Of a stretch of 64,000 nt of DNA, positions 10,074 to 17,963 are shown piece by piece. The notes beneath the pieces are model-generated. The model was not told where the DNA came from. It saw only the letters and a list, made by a program, of their open reading frames with translations, and ran no database searches. Source of the DNA: Hyphomonadaceae bacterium (GTDB lineage Bacteria; Pseudomonadota; Alphaproteobacteria; Caulobacterales; Aquidulcibacteraceae); NCBI GenBank assembly GCA_016791425.1, contig JAEUMQ010000020.1, positions 124,001 through 188,000 on the forward strand. The letters are read 5' to 3'. Both the position numbers and the translations under genes were made by a program. The first letter of the stretch is position 1, and each line of letters opens with the position of its first letter.

Positions 10074-11104
10074 GATGGACTTTGATCATCGCGGCGGCCA
10101 CGCCGCTCATGTTGGCGAGCCCGGCCATGGCGCAAACCGATCCGCCGGCGATGCAAATGCCCGGGCCGACGTCGCCGCCGCAGACGCACGCGCCGAACGC
10201 GGCGGAAGACGAGGGCGAGCCCGATCATGCGCAGATGGATCATGGGCCCATGGATCATGGCGCTGTCGATCCTGACGCGATGGATGCTGACGCGACGGAT
10301 GCTGGCGCGATGGATCATTCGCAGATGGACCATTCGCAAATGGATCACGGCGCCGCCGCTGAGGCTGTAGGCGACGAGCCCGCGCCGGCGGCGCCGTCCG
10401 ATTACGCGGCCGAGCGCTTCTACAGCGCCGAAGAGATGGCCGCGGCGCGCCGTCAGCTCCGCCGCGAACATGGCGGGGCCATCGTCTCCAATCTGATGGC
10501 GGACATCGCGGAGTTTCAGCTCGGCGACGACGAGACGAGGTTTCATTGGGAGGGCGAGGGCTGGATCGGCGGCGACATCAACCGCTTCGTTTTGAAGACC
10601 GAAGGCGAGGCGGGCGAGGACGATGTCGAGAGCGCCGAGGTGCAGGCGCTCTACTCACGCGCGATCGGTCCTTATTTCGATCTGCAAGCGGGCGTTCGCT
10701 ACGACATCGAGCCTAGCCCGCACCGCGCCTACGCCGTGCTCGGCTTTGAAGGCGTGGCGCCCTATTGGTTCGAGACCACGGGCGCGCTCTTTGTGTCGGA
10801 CCAAGGCGAGGTGAGCGCGCGTTTGGAAGGCTCATATGATGCGCGCCTCACCCAGCGGCTCATTTTGCAGCCGCGCGCGGAAATCAATGTCTCGGCCGAT
10901 GACGTAGCCGAACGCGCGATGGGCTCAGGATTGACCGATGTCGAATTGGGCTTGCGTCTGCGCTACGACATCACCCGCAATGTCTCGCCTTATATCGGCG
11001 TCTCGTACGAGACCAAGCTTGGCGACACCGCCGATTACGCGCGCGCCGCGGGCGAGGATGAGAGCGATGCGCGCTTCGTGGCGGGCGTCCGCGCCCGTTT
11101 CTGA
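10070..11104 (+). CDS. pcoB: CopB/PcoB copper resistance outer-membrane protein
   Basis: A 344-residue protein with a signal peptide (cleavage near AMA-QTDP), a long Met/His-rich region (about 23-100, repeated MDHSQ and MDHG units) that would bind copper, and a C-terminal CopB beta-barrel domain ending in Phe (VAGVRARF), the usual terminal residue of outer-membrane barrels. It is coupled to the oxidase by a 4-nt overlap. In pco/cop systems the B protein sits in the outer membrane and binds or exports copper. Confidence 0.93.
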   Translation: MRWTLIIAAATPLMLASPAMAQTDPPAMQMPGPTSPPQTHAPNAAEDEGEPDHAQMDHGPMDHGAVDPDAMDADATDAGAMDHSQMDHSQMDHGAAAEAVGDEPAPAAPSDYAAERFYSAEEMAAARRQLRREHGGAIVSNLMADIAEFQLGDDETRFHWEGEGWIGGDINRFVLKTEGEAGEDDVESAEVQALYSRAIGPYFDLQAGVRYDIEPSPHRAYAVLGFEGVAPYWFETTGALFVSDQGEVSARLEGSYDARLTQRLILQPRAEINVSADDVAERAMGSGLTDVELGLRLRYDITRNVSPYIGVSYETKLGDTADYARAAGEDESDARFVAGVRARF

Positions 11105-11112
11105 GGCGCGCT

Positions 11113-11721
11113 TCAATGAAGCGCGGCGGTTAGCCCCGTCACATGCATGATGACGAAGAGCGCTGCGCCCGCGGCAAGGACGCCGGCAAAAATCCAGCGG
11201 CGTGGCCCGCCGAGAGAAGCGGCAGCGGCCGCCTTGCCGGCGAACGGGGTCATGCCGCGCGGCTTGAACACGGCCATGGCCACAACCGCCAGCAACGTCG
11301 CGATCGCAAGACTGCCGTCGACGATGAGTTGGAGGCCGAGCCGGCCGGCGCTTGGCAGCGCATCGGCGGATGCGCGTACGTGTTGCGCCGCCGCGGCGAC
11401 GGCGCTGAATTGGTGCAGCATCAGCATACCCGCGGCGAGCAGCGTCAATGTCAGCTTCGACAGCACCCAATAATGCTTGATCAGGCCCCAAGGCGAAAGC
11501 AGCGCCATCGCCATGCCGCTGATGAGGGCGCAAAGGCTCAGCGGGATGACGACGAAGAGGCTGATCGCGTTCATCGCCACATAGGCGCTGGTCACCGTCA
11601 CGGCGTCTGTGCTGCGCTGACCGAGTATGGCCAGCGCCAGGAAGGCGCCGACCGCGCCGATCCAACTCACGGAAAGGGCGATGTGCGCCATAAGTAGGAC
11701 GCGACGCAAGTGTGCCGGCAT
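11113..11721 (-). CDS. DUF2269-like integral membrane protein
   Basis: A 202-residue protein with five or so hydrophobic helices. I start at ATG 11721, preceded by GGGAGC; the frame is open further upstream but would run into the regulator. The LLMAHIALSVSWIGAVGAFLALA start, the central SPWGLIKHYWVLSKLTLTLLA segment and the lack of other domains resemble DUF2269-type proteins; a CopD-like role is also possible. It is convergent with copB (8 bp between stops) and divergent from the TetR-like gene, which may repress it. Confidence 0.6.
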   Translation of the reverse strand: MPAHLRRVLLMAHIALSVSWIGAVGAFLALAILGQRSTDAVTVTSAYVAMNAISLFVVIPLSLCALISGMAMALLSPWGLIKHYWVLSKLTLTLLAAGMLMLHQFSAVAAAAQHVRASADALPSAGRLGLQLIVDGSLAIATLLAVVAMAVFKPRGMTPFAGKAAAAASLGGPRRWIFAGVLAAGAALFVIMHVTGLTAALH

Positions 11722-11785
11722 GAGCGCTCCCGATAAGCCTGACGCGAAACTGAGCGCGGCAGGACCGGCCGTCGACGACTTTTCC

Positions 11786-11809
11786 CGCACAAAAAGCCCG
11801 TTCTGTGCG
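11786..11809. promoter_or_regulatory. Candidate operator dyad between membrane protein and TetR gene
   Basis: CGCACA (11786-11791) and TGTGCG (11804-11809) form a perfect 6-bp inverted repeat with a 12-bp spacer in the divergent region, just upstream of the likely TetR start at 11813. A position like this is usual for a self-regulating TetR operator. The dyad is short, so chance is possible. Confidence 0.35.
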
Positions 11810-11812
11810 TAT

Positions 11813-12392
11813 ATGGCGCGGATGACCCAAGGCTCCGTCGATCGCCGTGCGGCCCGCACCATTGCAAGCCTGCAGCGCGCGCATCTCGCGCTGATCATCG
11901 ATCGCGGCTACGACCAGACGACCGTCGACGACATTTGCGCCGCCGCCGGCGTGAGCCGGTCGGCCTTCTACGCGCATTACCGCGGCAAGGACGATCTGAA
12001 ACGCTCCGGTCTCGAGCAGCTGAAGCGCACCTTGCTCGCGGCGCAACGCCAGGCTCTGGCGCAACGGGGCGGCGTTTTCATTCAGTCTGCCGCTGTTCGA
12101 GCACGCGCGTGCCCATCTCGACCTCTATCGCGCCTTGGCTGGCGGTCGTGGCGGCGTCGTCGCGCTGGGCGCGATCCGCGCCATGGTGCGCGCGCTCGTC
12201 GGCGCCGAAGTCGCGGCTTTCGCGCCAAGTCTCCAAGGCAGTGAACGAAAAGCCAGTGTCGAGTTTCTCACCGGGGCTTATGTGGCGCTGCTGGTCCGGT
12301 GGCTGGACGACGGCGCGCGGCTGCAAGCCGCGCAGATGGATGCGCGCTTTCGCAGCCTTGCCCTTGCCGGGCTCGCGCCGCCGAAGGCGTGA
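11813..12392 (+). pseudogene. TetR-family regulator interrupted by a frameshift
   Basis: The first part (ATG 11813 or 11822) is a good TetR HTH: RAHLALIIDRGYDQTTVDDI, then AGVSRSAFYAHYRGKDDL. After RQALAQRGG the frame becomes Arg-rich nonsense, while the +1 frame continues sensibly with AFSFSLPLFEHARAHLDLYR and runs to a stop at 12390-12392 with a normal TetR C-terminus. One extra base, probably in the G-run at 12066-12069, explains both. Either the gene is broken, which would leave the divergent membrane protein derepressed, or this is a sequencing error. Start and ligand are unknown. Confidence 0.7.
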
Positions 12393-12838
12393 GCGCGTCG
12401 GCTTCTGCCGATACGCTACCATACCAGCCGCACACGCCAGCCATCCCCAGCCCCGCGTTCGACCCGCCGGAGGCGCGGTCGGCAAAAAAAGGGACGCCCC
12501 GCGTCCCGACGCTGTCCAAGCGGCCGGCGCGCGCAGCCGGGTCAAGGCCGCCGCGCCTTGACGCGGGCGAGCACGCTGGCACTTGACGACGCCGGTTTGT
12601 GGACCGCGCCCGAACGATATTCGCACCGCGCGAGCCGTCGAAGTTGTTGGCGACGCAAGCACCGAAATCATCTCGCCGCCGAATGCGCATGCGCGGCGTC
12701 TCGCGCGACGCCGGCGACGCGCGCATCGCAAAGGCGGCGCCAGGACGATGAGGGATCGCGTGGCGCGCCGCGTATCTGTTGCGACGGGGAGCGTCTTGAT
12801 CGCATTGCAGTGGTCGCCCCGCGGCAAGGAGCGGCGGG
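12393..12838. other. 446-bp stretch without a convincing gene
   Basis: No frame shows a recognisable protein on either strand; open frames here are Arg-rich shadows. It contains a clean minus-strand intrinsic terminator (12484-12507), an 8-bp inverted repeat GTCAAGGC-N6-GCCTTGAC (12541-12562) and the ribosome binding site AAGGAG (12826-12831) of the methyltransferase. A short non-coding RNA on the minus strand ending at the terminator is possible. Confidence 0.5.
12484..12507 (-). terminator. Intrinsic terminator without an obvious upstream gene
   Basis: Read on the minus strand: GGGACGC, loop GGG, GCGTCCC, then seven T. The stem is 7 bp and perfect, followed directly by the T-run, so it is a strong rho-independent terminator for leftward transcription. 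The nearest genes on both sides are on the plus strand. Confidence 0.8.
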
Positions 12839-13801
12839 GTGGAAGATCTGCTGCAGATTGCAAGATGTCCGGACAGTCAAACCTCTTTGCATTGGTCGTC
12901 CGACAGAAGCGAGCTACGCGCCGAGACCGGCGCGATCTATCGATTTCATGAAGGTGTAGCGCAGCTTTTGCCGTCGCCGCCGGCGCACGGTCCCGATCCG
13001 TTTGCCGATGTGCGCGCCTTCTATGAGAGTGAAGGCTGGGCTGCCGACGAAAGCGGACTTTTTGGCGACACGAAAGCCTTCGTCGATACCCGGCCGACGT
13101 CATTCAATTTTACCCGAAAATGCATGTTGCGCCTCAACAAGCATTTCGCGCGGGGCGGCCGCTTTTTGCTCGATGCCGGAAGCGGGCCGATCGCCCACGA
13201 TGAATTCTTGACCTATGGCGACCGTTTTCAGCGTCGCATCTGCGTCGATCTTTCGGTGCAAGCGCTTCGGGTCGCGAAGGCCAAGCTCGGTCCGCGGGCG
13301 CTGTGCCTGCAGGGCGATCTCACCAATCTGCCGATCAAGAGCAGTACGATCGACGCGGTGACGTGCAATCATGTCATCTATCAGATTCCGGCCGAGCATC
13401 AGGCCAAGGCGTTTCTGGAATTGTGGCGCGTGTTGCGCCCCGGGGGCGTTGCGGTCGTCGTCTATTGGTGGCCGGAAACGCCCTTGGCGTGGAAGTTGGA
13501 GCGCATCGCCCGTGCGTTGAGGCTTCAAGGTGAGCGTGACGACGCCCCGGCTTCGTCCGCGCCGGCGCGCGCCCTCAATCATTTTCCACTGTCGCGCGCG
13601 TGGTTCGAAGCGCAAGCATGGCCGTTCCGTTACCGCTATGAAAGCTTTCGCGTGATCAGCAACGCCTTCATGCGGCGCTATGTCAGCGACGATTGGCGCG
13701 GCCGTCTCTTTCTCGATGCGGTTTTCGCGCTGCAGCGGCTCGCTCCGAGCTATTGCGGCAAACATGGGCTGATGCCGACGATCATTTTCCGCAAAGATTG
13801 A
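12839..13801 (+). CDS. Class I SAM-dependent methyltransferase with Trm112-like N-terminus
   Basis: A 320-residue protein with a GTG start; AAGGAG lies 7 nt upstream. Residues about 1-50 resemble a Trm112/zinc-ribbon-type leader (LLQIARCPDSQTSL and a YRFHEGVAQLLP strand) but with only one Cys. A Rossmann methyltransferase follows, with motif I FLLDAGSGPIAHDEFL (about 109-124), an acidic ribose-binding residue in ICVDLS, and ELWRVLRPGGVAVVVYWW at the post-II strand. The substrate is unknown. It stands alone, with no evident operon partner. Confidence 0.8.
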   Translation: MEDLLQIARCPDSQTSLHWSSDRSELRAETGAIYRFHEGVAQLLPSPPAHGPDPFADVRAFYESEGWAADESGLFGDTKAFVDTRPTSFNFTRKCMLRLNKHFARGGRFLLDAGSGPIAHDEFLTYGDRFQRRICVDLSVQALRVAKAKLGPRALCLQGDLTNLPIKSSTIDAVTCNHVIYQIPAEHQAKAFLELWRVLRPGGVAVVVYWWPETPLAWKLERIARALRLQGERDDAPASSAPARALNHFPLSRAWFEAQAWPFRYRYESFRVISNAFMRRYVSDDWRGRLFLDAVFALQRLAPSYCGKHGLMPTIIFRKD

Positions 13802-13819
13802 CGTCGCATGCGCTACGCC

Positions 13820-14359
13820 TCAATTGCCGTGCGCCGCGAGCCGCAATCTTCCGTCCGGAAACAACACGCCCTGTTCGACGCGCGCCGCGATGACGCCGCG
13901 CGGGCGCGCATAGATCCAATGCGTAAAATAGAGTGCGCCGGGATGCGCGGCGGCGGCGCGCTCGAGAATGCGGAAGCGCCCGATATTCACGCTGGCGCGC
14001 TGCGGCGTCAGATTGATGTCGAGACCGCCGCCGAGATGGTGGGCGACGGCGTGGCCGCGGTGATAGCCGGCGCCCGCGCTCATAGGATGGCCGCGCATGC
14101 GCGCGGCGTCGCGCGCGCGCCGGATCGGCCCGCGGCTGACGCCCCACGCGCCCAACAAGCGCTCTGCGGTCAAATCAAACAGGTAGTGAAAGCCGTAGGT
14201 CTCCAGGGCGACCAGTTCTGCGTGGCGCGGCGCGTAGCCCGCCTTCCACGCGCCGATAAGACAAGCGCCGAGGGCGGTCGCCGGCCCCACATTCGCAAAC
14301 GCGCCGGCCAGCCGCGTCAAACCGCGATAAGTCCGCGCCATGTCAGGATCGGTGAGCAC
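13820..14359 (-). CDS. Endonuclease_NS_2-like (His-Me finger) protein
   Basis: A 179-residue protein (173 from the ATG at 14341; GTG at 14359). The C-terminal half carries GYHRGHAVAHHLGGGLDINL, followed by TPQ, an Asn and LERAA. The order RGH, GG, DINL-PQ, N resembles the DNA/RNA non-specific endonuclease fold used by many secreted nuclease toxins, with the His of RGH as general base. The N-terminal ~90 residues are helical and unfamiliar. There is no signal peptide. A LexA box lies 24 bp upstream of the GTG, so SOS control is likely. No immunity-type gene is adjacent on the same strand. The nuclease assignment is from motif memory. Confidence 0.55.
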   Translation of the reverse strand: MLTDPDMARTYRGLTRLAGAFANVGPATALGACLIGAWKAGYAPRHAELVALETYGFHYLFDLTAERLLGAWGVSRGPIRRARDAARMRGHPMSAGAGYHRGHAVAHHLGGGLDINLTPQRASVNIGRFRILERAAAAHPGALYFTHWIYARPRGVIAARVEQGVLFPDGRLRLAAHGN

Positions 14360-14372
14360 GTTTTGGGCGCTC

Positions 14373-14401
14373 TTGACGGCGAGAACAAAAAGAGAACAAT
14401 A
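14373..14401 (+). promoter_or_regulatory. LexA-controlled promoter (SOS box)
   Basis: GAAC (14383-14386), 7 nt, GAAC (14394-14397) is the alphaproteobacterial LexA box (GTTC-N7-GTTC read on the other strand). On the plus strand it lies in the spacer of a promoter with TTGACG at 14373-14378 and ACAATA at 14396-14401 (17-bp spacer), so LexA would block it. It faces the SRAP operon to the right and also sits just upstream of the nuclease-like gene to the left. Confidence 0.8.
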
Positions 14402-14488
14402 GCATGATGACCCGAGCAGATTGGATGGCCGCAGAACGCGCCTTCAACCGTCGCCGTCCTGTCGGCGGAGCCCGAGAGGAAAGCGAGG

Positions 14489-14794
14489 ATGACCAGGCCG
14501 CGCAAGGATCGGTGGAGCCGGTGGGGCCGCGGCTCGTGCGAAGGCTATGGCCTCGAACTGGGCGCCTTGCTGCGCTTCGGCGTGACCCGTCATCAGATGG
14601 GGAGCGAGCAGAATGAGCTGTGGGGCGTCGATCTCAACGGCAAATCGCTCGGCAGGTTCGAGAGTTTCGAGGCGGCGACGGCGTTCGCTGAAGATCATGC
14701 GCGCGCGCTGCTGGAGCCGGCGTGGGCGGAATGGCAGATTGCGCTGGCAAAGCCGCCGGCGCGGCGGCGCATCCGCGCTGGGCGGCGGCGATAA
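14489..14794 (+). CDS. Hypothetical protein in SOS operon
   Basis: A 101-residue basic protein with no family I recognise. The middle (ELWGVDLNGKSLGRFESFEAA, about 44-64) looks like a small alpha/beta domain with a beta hairpin and helix, flanked by Arg-rich ends, which would suit nucleic-acid binding. The start at ATG 14489 is preceded by GAGAGGAAAG. It lies downstream of the LexA-controlled promoter and 13 bp before the SRAP gene. Confidence 0.6.
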   Translation: MTRPRKDRWSRWGRGSCEGYGLELGALLRFGVTRHQMGSEQNELWGVDLNGKSLGRFESFEAATAFAEDHARALLEPAWAEWQIALAKPPARRRIRAGRRR

Positions 14795-14807
14795 AAGGGC
14801 AAGCGCA

Positions 14808-15476
14808 ATGTGCGGCAAGTTCACCCAGATGTTCACATGGGCCGAGGTGCACGCCTTCTCCCAGCCGCTCGTGATCAAAGCAGAGGGCGATCAGGTCGTC
14901 ACCTCGACGCCGATGCGCATGGCCCACATCATGCGGCTCGATGAAACCGGCGCGCGCGTGATGAATCCGATGCGCTGGGGCTTTTCCAAGAAGAGCGCCA
15001 AAGCGCCGGTGCGTCCCGATCACATGCATGCGCGCGCCGAGACCGTCGACACGTTGCCGACCTTCGCGCCCGCCTTCGCCGCGTCGCGCGGCGTGCTGAT
15101 GGTGCATACCTTCAATGAGGGCGAAGAATTGCCCAATGGGCGCACCAAGCAATGGGTGATCACGCCCAAGGACGGCGAGCCCATCGCCATTGCGGTCATT
15201 TGCGAGCGCTGGACCAATGAGACGGAGGATTTGTGGACCTTCGTGCAGGTGACGACGCCCGCCAACACACTGATCCGTCCGATCACCGATCGGATGCCGG
15301 CGATCCTGCGACGCGCGGATTTGCCGGTATGGCTGGGCGAGATCGACGCGCCGGCCGCCGCCATCAAGGCGCTGCTCGCGACCTACGAGGACGACGGCGC
15401 ATGGGACATCGCGCCGCAAGCCTCGGGAAAACCGCCGCGGCCTGCGGGCGGCGGCGCCCAGGCGGATTTGTTCTAG
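14808..15476 (+). CDS. yedK: SRAP (SOS response-associated peptidase, YedK/HMCES) family protein
   Basis: A 222-residue protein beginning Met-Cys-Gly-Lys. Cys2, exposed after Met removal, forms the covalent thiazolidine link to abasic sites in single-stranded DNA in YedK/HMCES. The family pattern is present: NPMRWGFSKKS (about 49), HARAETVDTLPTF (about 69), an insert ending in ITPKDGEPIAIAVICERW, and ITDRMPAILRRADLPVWL near residue 160. It protects replication forks at abasic sites. The LexA box upstream fits the family's usual SOS association. Confidence 0.9.
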   Translation: MCGKFTQMFTWAEVHAFSQPLVIKAEGDQVVTSTPMRMAHIMRLDETGARVMNPMRWGFSKKSAKAPVRPDHMHARAETVDTLPTFAPAFAASRGVLMVHTFNEGEELPNGRTKQWVITPKDGEPIAIAVICERWTNETEDLWTFVQVTTPANTLIRPITDRMPAILRRADLPVWLGEIDAPAAAIKALLATYEDDGAWDIAPQASGKPPRPAGGGAQADLF

Positions 15477-15503
15477 CGGCGCCGGCGCGCGCAGAGCCCA
15501 TGC

Positions 15504-15881
15504 ATGGTTTGGTACAATGACCGCGCGCGCGGCGTCCGGCTCGGCGGACAGACCAGCGTTGGCCTCAGCGTCAGCTGCACCGCCTGCCATCGCACCGCGC
15601 GGATCCGGCTCGACGTGGCGCTGCGGCTGTGGGGCGAGCGCACCTTCGCGCGCGACATCGCCCGCGATCTGCGCTGCGCCAAATGCGGCGCGCGCGCCGC
15701 TTGCGTGCAGGTGATCTCGGATTCGCGGCCGTTCGATCAGATCAAAACTGACCCCGACGGCGGCTTTTGGCTCGGGCCGAACTATCCCATCATCGAACCG
15801 CCGTTATCGCCGGCGTTCAAACATGTGCGCACCCTTGGCTGGAGCGGCATGCAATCCGCTACGCGGAGGAAAGTTGGGTGA
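15504..15881 (+). CDS. Hypothetical zinc-ribbon protein
   Basis: A 125-residue protein with two Cys pairs, SCTACHRTARIRL (about 24) and LRCAKCGARAACV (about 56), spaced as in a zinc ribbon; a Trp/Pro/Gly-rich tail follows. No clear family. It begins 28 bp after the SRAP stop in the same direction and may belong to that operon. The start at ATG 15504 has no strong ribosome binding site. Confidence 0.6.
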   Translation: MVWYNDRARGVRLGGQTSVGLSVSCTACHRTARIRLDVALRLWGERTFARDIARDLRCAKCGARAACVQVISDSRPFDQIKTDPDGGFWLGPNYPIIEPPLSPAFKHVRTLGWSGMQSATRRKVG

Positions 15882-15949
15882 GCCGCGCCGGGTGCTAAAA
15901 CGCGCGAACTTTTGTCAGGTCGTCGCGTGGCGGCTGGTAGCTTTCTCCG

Positions 15950-17911
15950 TCACGAGCGTTCTCGATAGGCTAGAAGTCTCAAGGCATTGATGACCACGAG
16001 CAGTGTCGAGCCTTCGTGGAAGATGATCGCGGCGCCGATCTTGAGTCCGAAAATCGTTGCGGGGATCAGGAAAGTCACGACGCCGAGGCTGACCCACAGA
16101 TTTTGCTTGATGACGGCGCTGGCGCGCCGGCTCAAGCCCACGGCGAACGGAAGATGATTGAGATCGTCCGCCATCAGGGCGATGTCGGCGGTTTCGAGCG
16201 CGACGTCGGATCCCGCCGCGCCCATCGCAATACCGACACTGGCTTGCGCAAGCGCCGGCGCGTCATTGACCCCATCTCCGATCATGGCGACGCCATCTGC
16301 TTGAAGCGTCTTGATCGCCGTGACCTTGTCCTCGGGCATCAAGCCGCCCAAAGCGCGGGTCAGACCGATCTTGGCGGCGATGGCGTCGGCGACGCGCTGA
16401 TTGTCGCCGGTCAGCATGATCATCTGTGTGACGCCAAGCGCGCGAAGTCGGCGCAGCACCTGGGCGGCGGCAGGCCGCTCGGAATCCATAACGCCCAAGG
16501 CGCCGAGATAGCGCGCGCCGTGGCGCACCACCATGACGGTGCGCCCGCTTGCCTCCAGCTTGTCGATGGCCTGCTGCAGATTGGCGGGCAGGGGCACGGC
16601 GCTGTCGGCGAACAAGCCTGGCTTGCCGATCTGGACTTGATTGCCGTCGATGCGGCCCTGCACGCCCTTGCCGGTGATGCTCTCGACATCGTCGGCCTGC
16701 GGAATCGGCGTGTCGCCCAGTTTCTCGCGTCCGCCGCGCACAATTGCAGCCGCCAAGGGATGGTCGCTGCTTTGTTCGATCGCGACGGCGACGGCGAGCA
16801 ATTCGCGCTCTTGCACGGCCGGCATGGCGTAGACATCGGTGAGCGTCGGCTTGCCTTCGGTGAGCGTGCCGGTCTTATCGAAGGCGATCGCCTTCACCGT
16901 TCCAAGCGCCTCGAGCGGACCGCCGCCTTTGATCAGAACGCCGCCTCGCGCTGCACGCGCGATGCCGCTCAGCACCGCGCTCGGCACCGAGATCGCGAGT
17001 GCACAGGGGCTCGCCGCGACCAGCACGGCCATCGCGCGATAGAAGCTCGCCGAAAACGGTTCGTCCACGACGAGCCAGGCGAACATCAGGGCGAACACGA
17101 GCAGGAGGACGAGCGGCACGAAGATCCGCTCAACGCGATCGGTGAAGTGCTGCGTCGGCGAGCGCTGCGCTTCCGCCTCTGCCACCAGGCGCACGATGCG
17201 CGACAGCGTGCTTTCGTCGGCGCGCCGAAGCACACGGACGTCGAGTGCGCCCGCGCCATTGATGGTGCCGGCGAACACCCGGTGCTGATCGGAAAGGCGC
17301 GTGAAATCCAAGCTGGAATCAGGCGCCGGACTTTTGTCGACAGGCGCGCTCTCGCCCGTGATCGGCGCTTGATTGACCGCGCTTTGCCCGTCCACGACGG
17401 CGCCGTCCGCCGGCAGCCTTTCGTTGGGGCGGATGACGATGATGTCGCCAGCTTGCAATTGTCCGACCGGAATTTCTTCAGTCTCCCGGCCGCGCCGCAC
17501 CAGAGCGGTGTCCGGCGCGAGTTGTCCGAGCGCTTCGATAGCGTTCTTGGCGCGTCCCATCGCCCAGTTTTCGAGCGCGTGCCCAAGACTGAAGAGGAAG
17601 AGAAGAAGCGCGCCTTCGGCCCACGCGTTCAAGATCGCAGCGCCGATCGCGGCGACCAGCATCAGCGTATCGATCTTGAAGCGCCGGTGACGCAGATTAT
17701 CCAGCGCTTCGCGTGTCGTGAAAAATCCGCCGAAGAGATAGGCGGCGACATAGCAGCCCAGCGCCGTCGTGGCCGCGTTTTGCTGCTCCAGGAACCAGCC
17801 AAGGCCCAGCGAGGCGCCGGCCGTCAGGGCGGCGTAAAGCTCGGTGCGGGGACCGAACCACAGCTTGTCGTGATCGTGCGCGTGCGTCGCCGGGGGCGTT
17901 GCGTTCGCCAT
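15950..17911 (-). CDS. P1B-4-type heavy-metal ATPase (SPC motif)
   Basis: A 653-residue P-type ATPase without an N-terminal metal-binding domain, only a short His-rich tail (THAHDHDK). The TM4 metal motif is SPC (VAASPCALAISVP) rather than CPC, and TM6 has HEGST (IIFHEGSTLLVVINALRLL). That pair defines subgroup P1B-4 (CoaT, CtpD, PfeT), which exports Co(II), Fe(II), Zn or Cd depending on the member. [15 protein letters not shown] and GDGVNDAPA are intact. It is the last gene of the long czc operon, 52 bp after the AhpD-like gene. Confidence 0.9.
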   Translation of the reverse strand: MANATPPATHAHDHDKLWFGPRTELYAALTAGASLGLGWFLEQQNAATTALGCYVAAYLFGGFFTTREALDNLRHRRFKIDTLMLVAAIGAAILNAWAEGALLLFLFSLGHALENWAMGRAKNAIEALGQLAPDTALVRRGRETEEIPVGQLQAGDIIVIRPNERLPADGAVVDGQSAVNQAPITGESAPVDKSPAPDSSLDFTRLSDQHRVFAGTINGAGALDVRVLRRADESTLSRIVRLVAEAEAQRSPTQHFTDRVERIFVPLVLLLVFALMFAWLVVDEPFSASFYRAMAVLVAASPCALAISVPSAVLSGIARAARGGVLIKGGGPLEALGTVKAIAFDKTGTLTEGKPTLTDVYAMPAVQERELLAVAVAIEQSSDHPLAAAIVRGGREKLGDTPIPQADDVESITGKGVQGRIDGNQVQIGKPGLFADSAVPLPANLQQAIDKLEASGRTVMVVRHGARYLGALGVMDSERPAAAQVLRRLRALGVTQMIMLTGDNQRVADAIAAKIGLTRALGGLMPEDKVTAIKTLQADGVAMIGDGVNDAPALAQASVGIAMGAAGSDVALETADIALMADDLNHLPFAVGLSRRASAVIKQNLWVSLGVVTFLIPATIFGLKIGAAIIFHEGSTLLVVINALRLLAYRERS

Positions 17912-17963
17912 GAGCTAGTCCTCTAGGGCTGGAGCGCCGAGCGAGGGAGGAGAACGCGCCACA

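Noticed and set aside
12078..13103. 341-codon minus-strand open frame across the TetR pseudogene and the gap
   Set aside because: Arg-rich, no domain, and interrupted logically by the strong terminator at 12484-12507.
14404..14616. 70-residue open frame after the LexA box
   Set aside because: Composition is Arg/Pro-rich, it overlaps the better-supported gene at 14489, and it has no ribosome binding site.
16016..17926. 636-codon open frame antisense to the P1B-4 ATPase
   Set aside because: A typical shadow frame of a GC-rich gene with no domain; similar long antisense frames occur opposite copA (4112-5428) and the multicopper oxidase (8304-10019).
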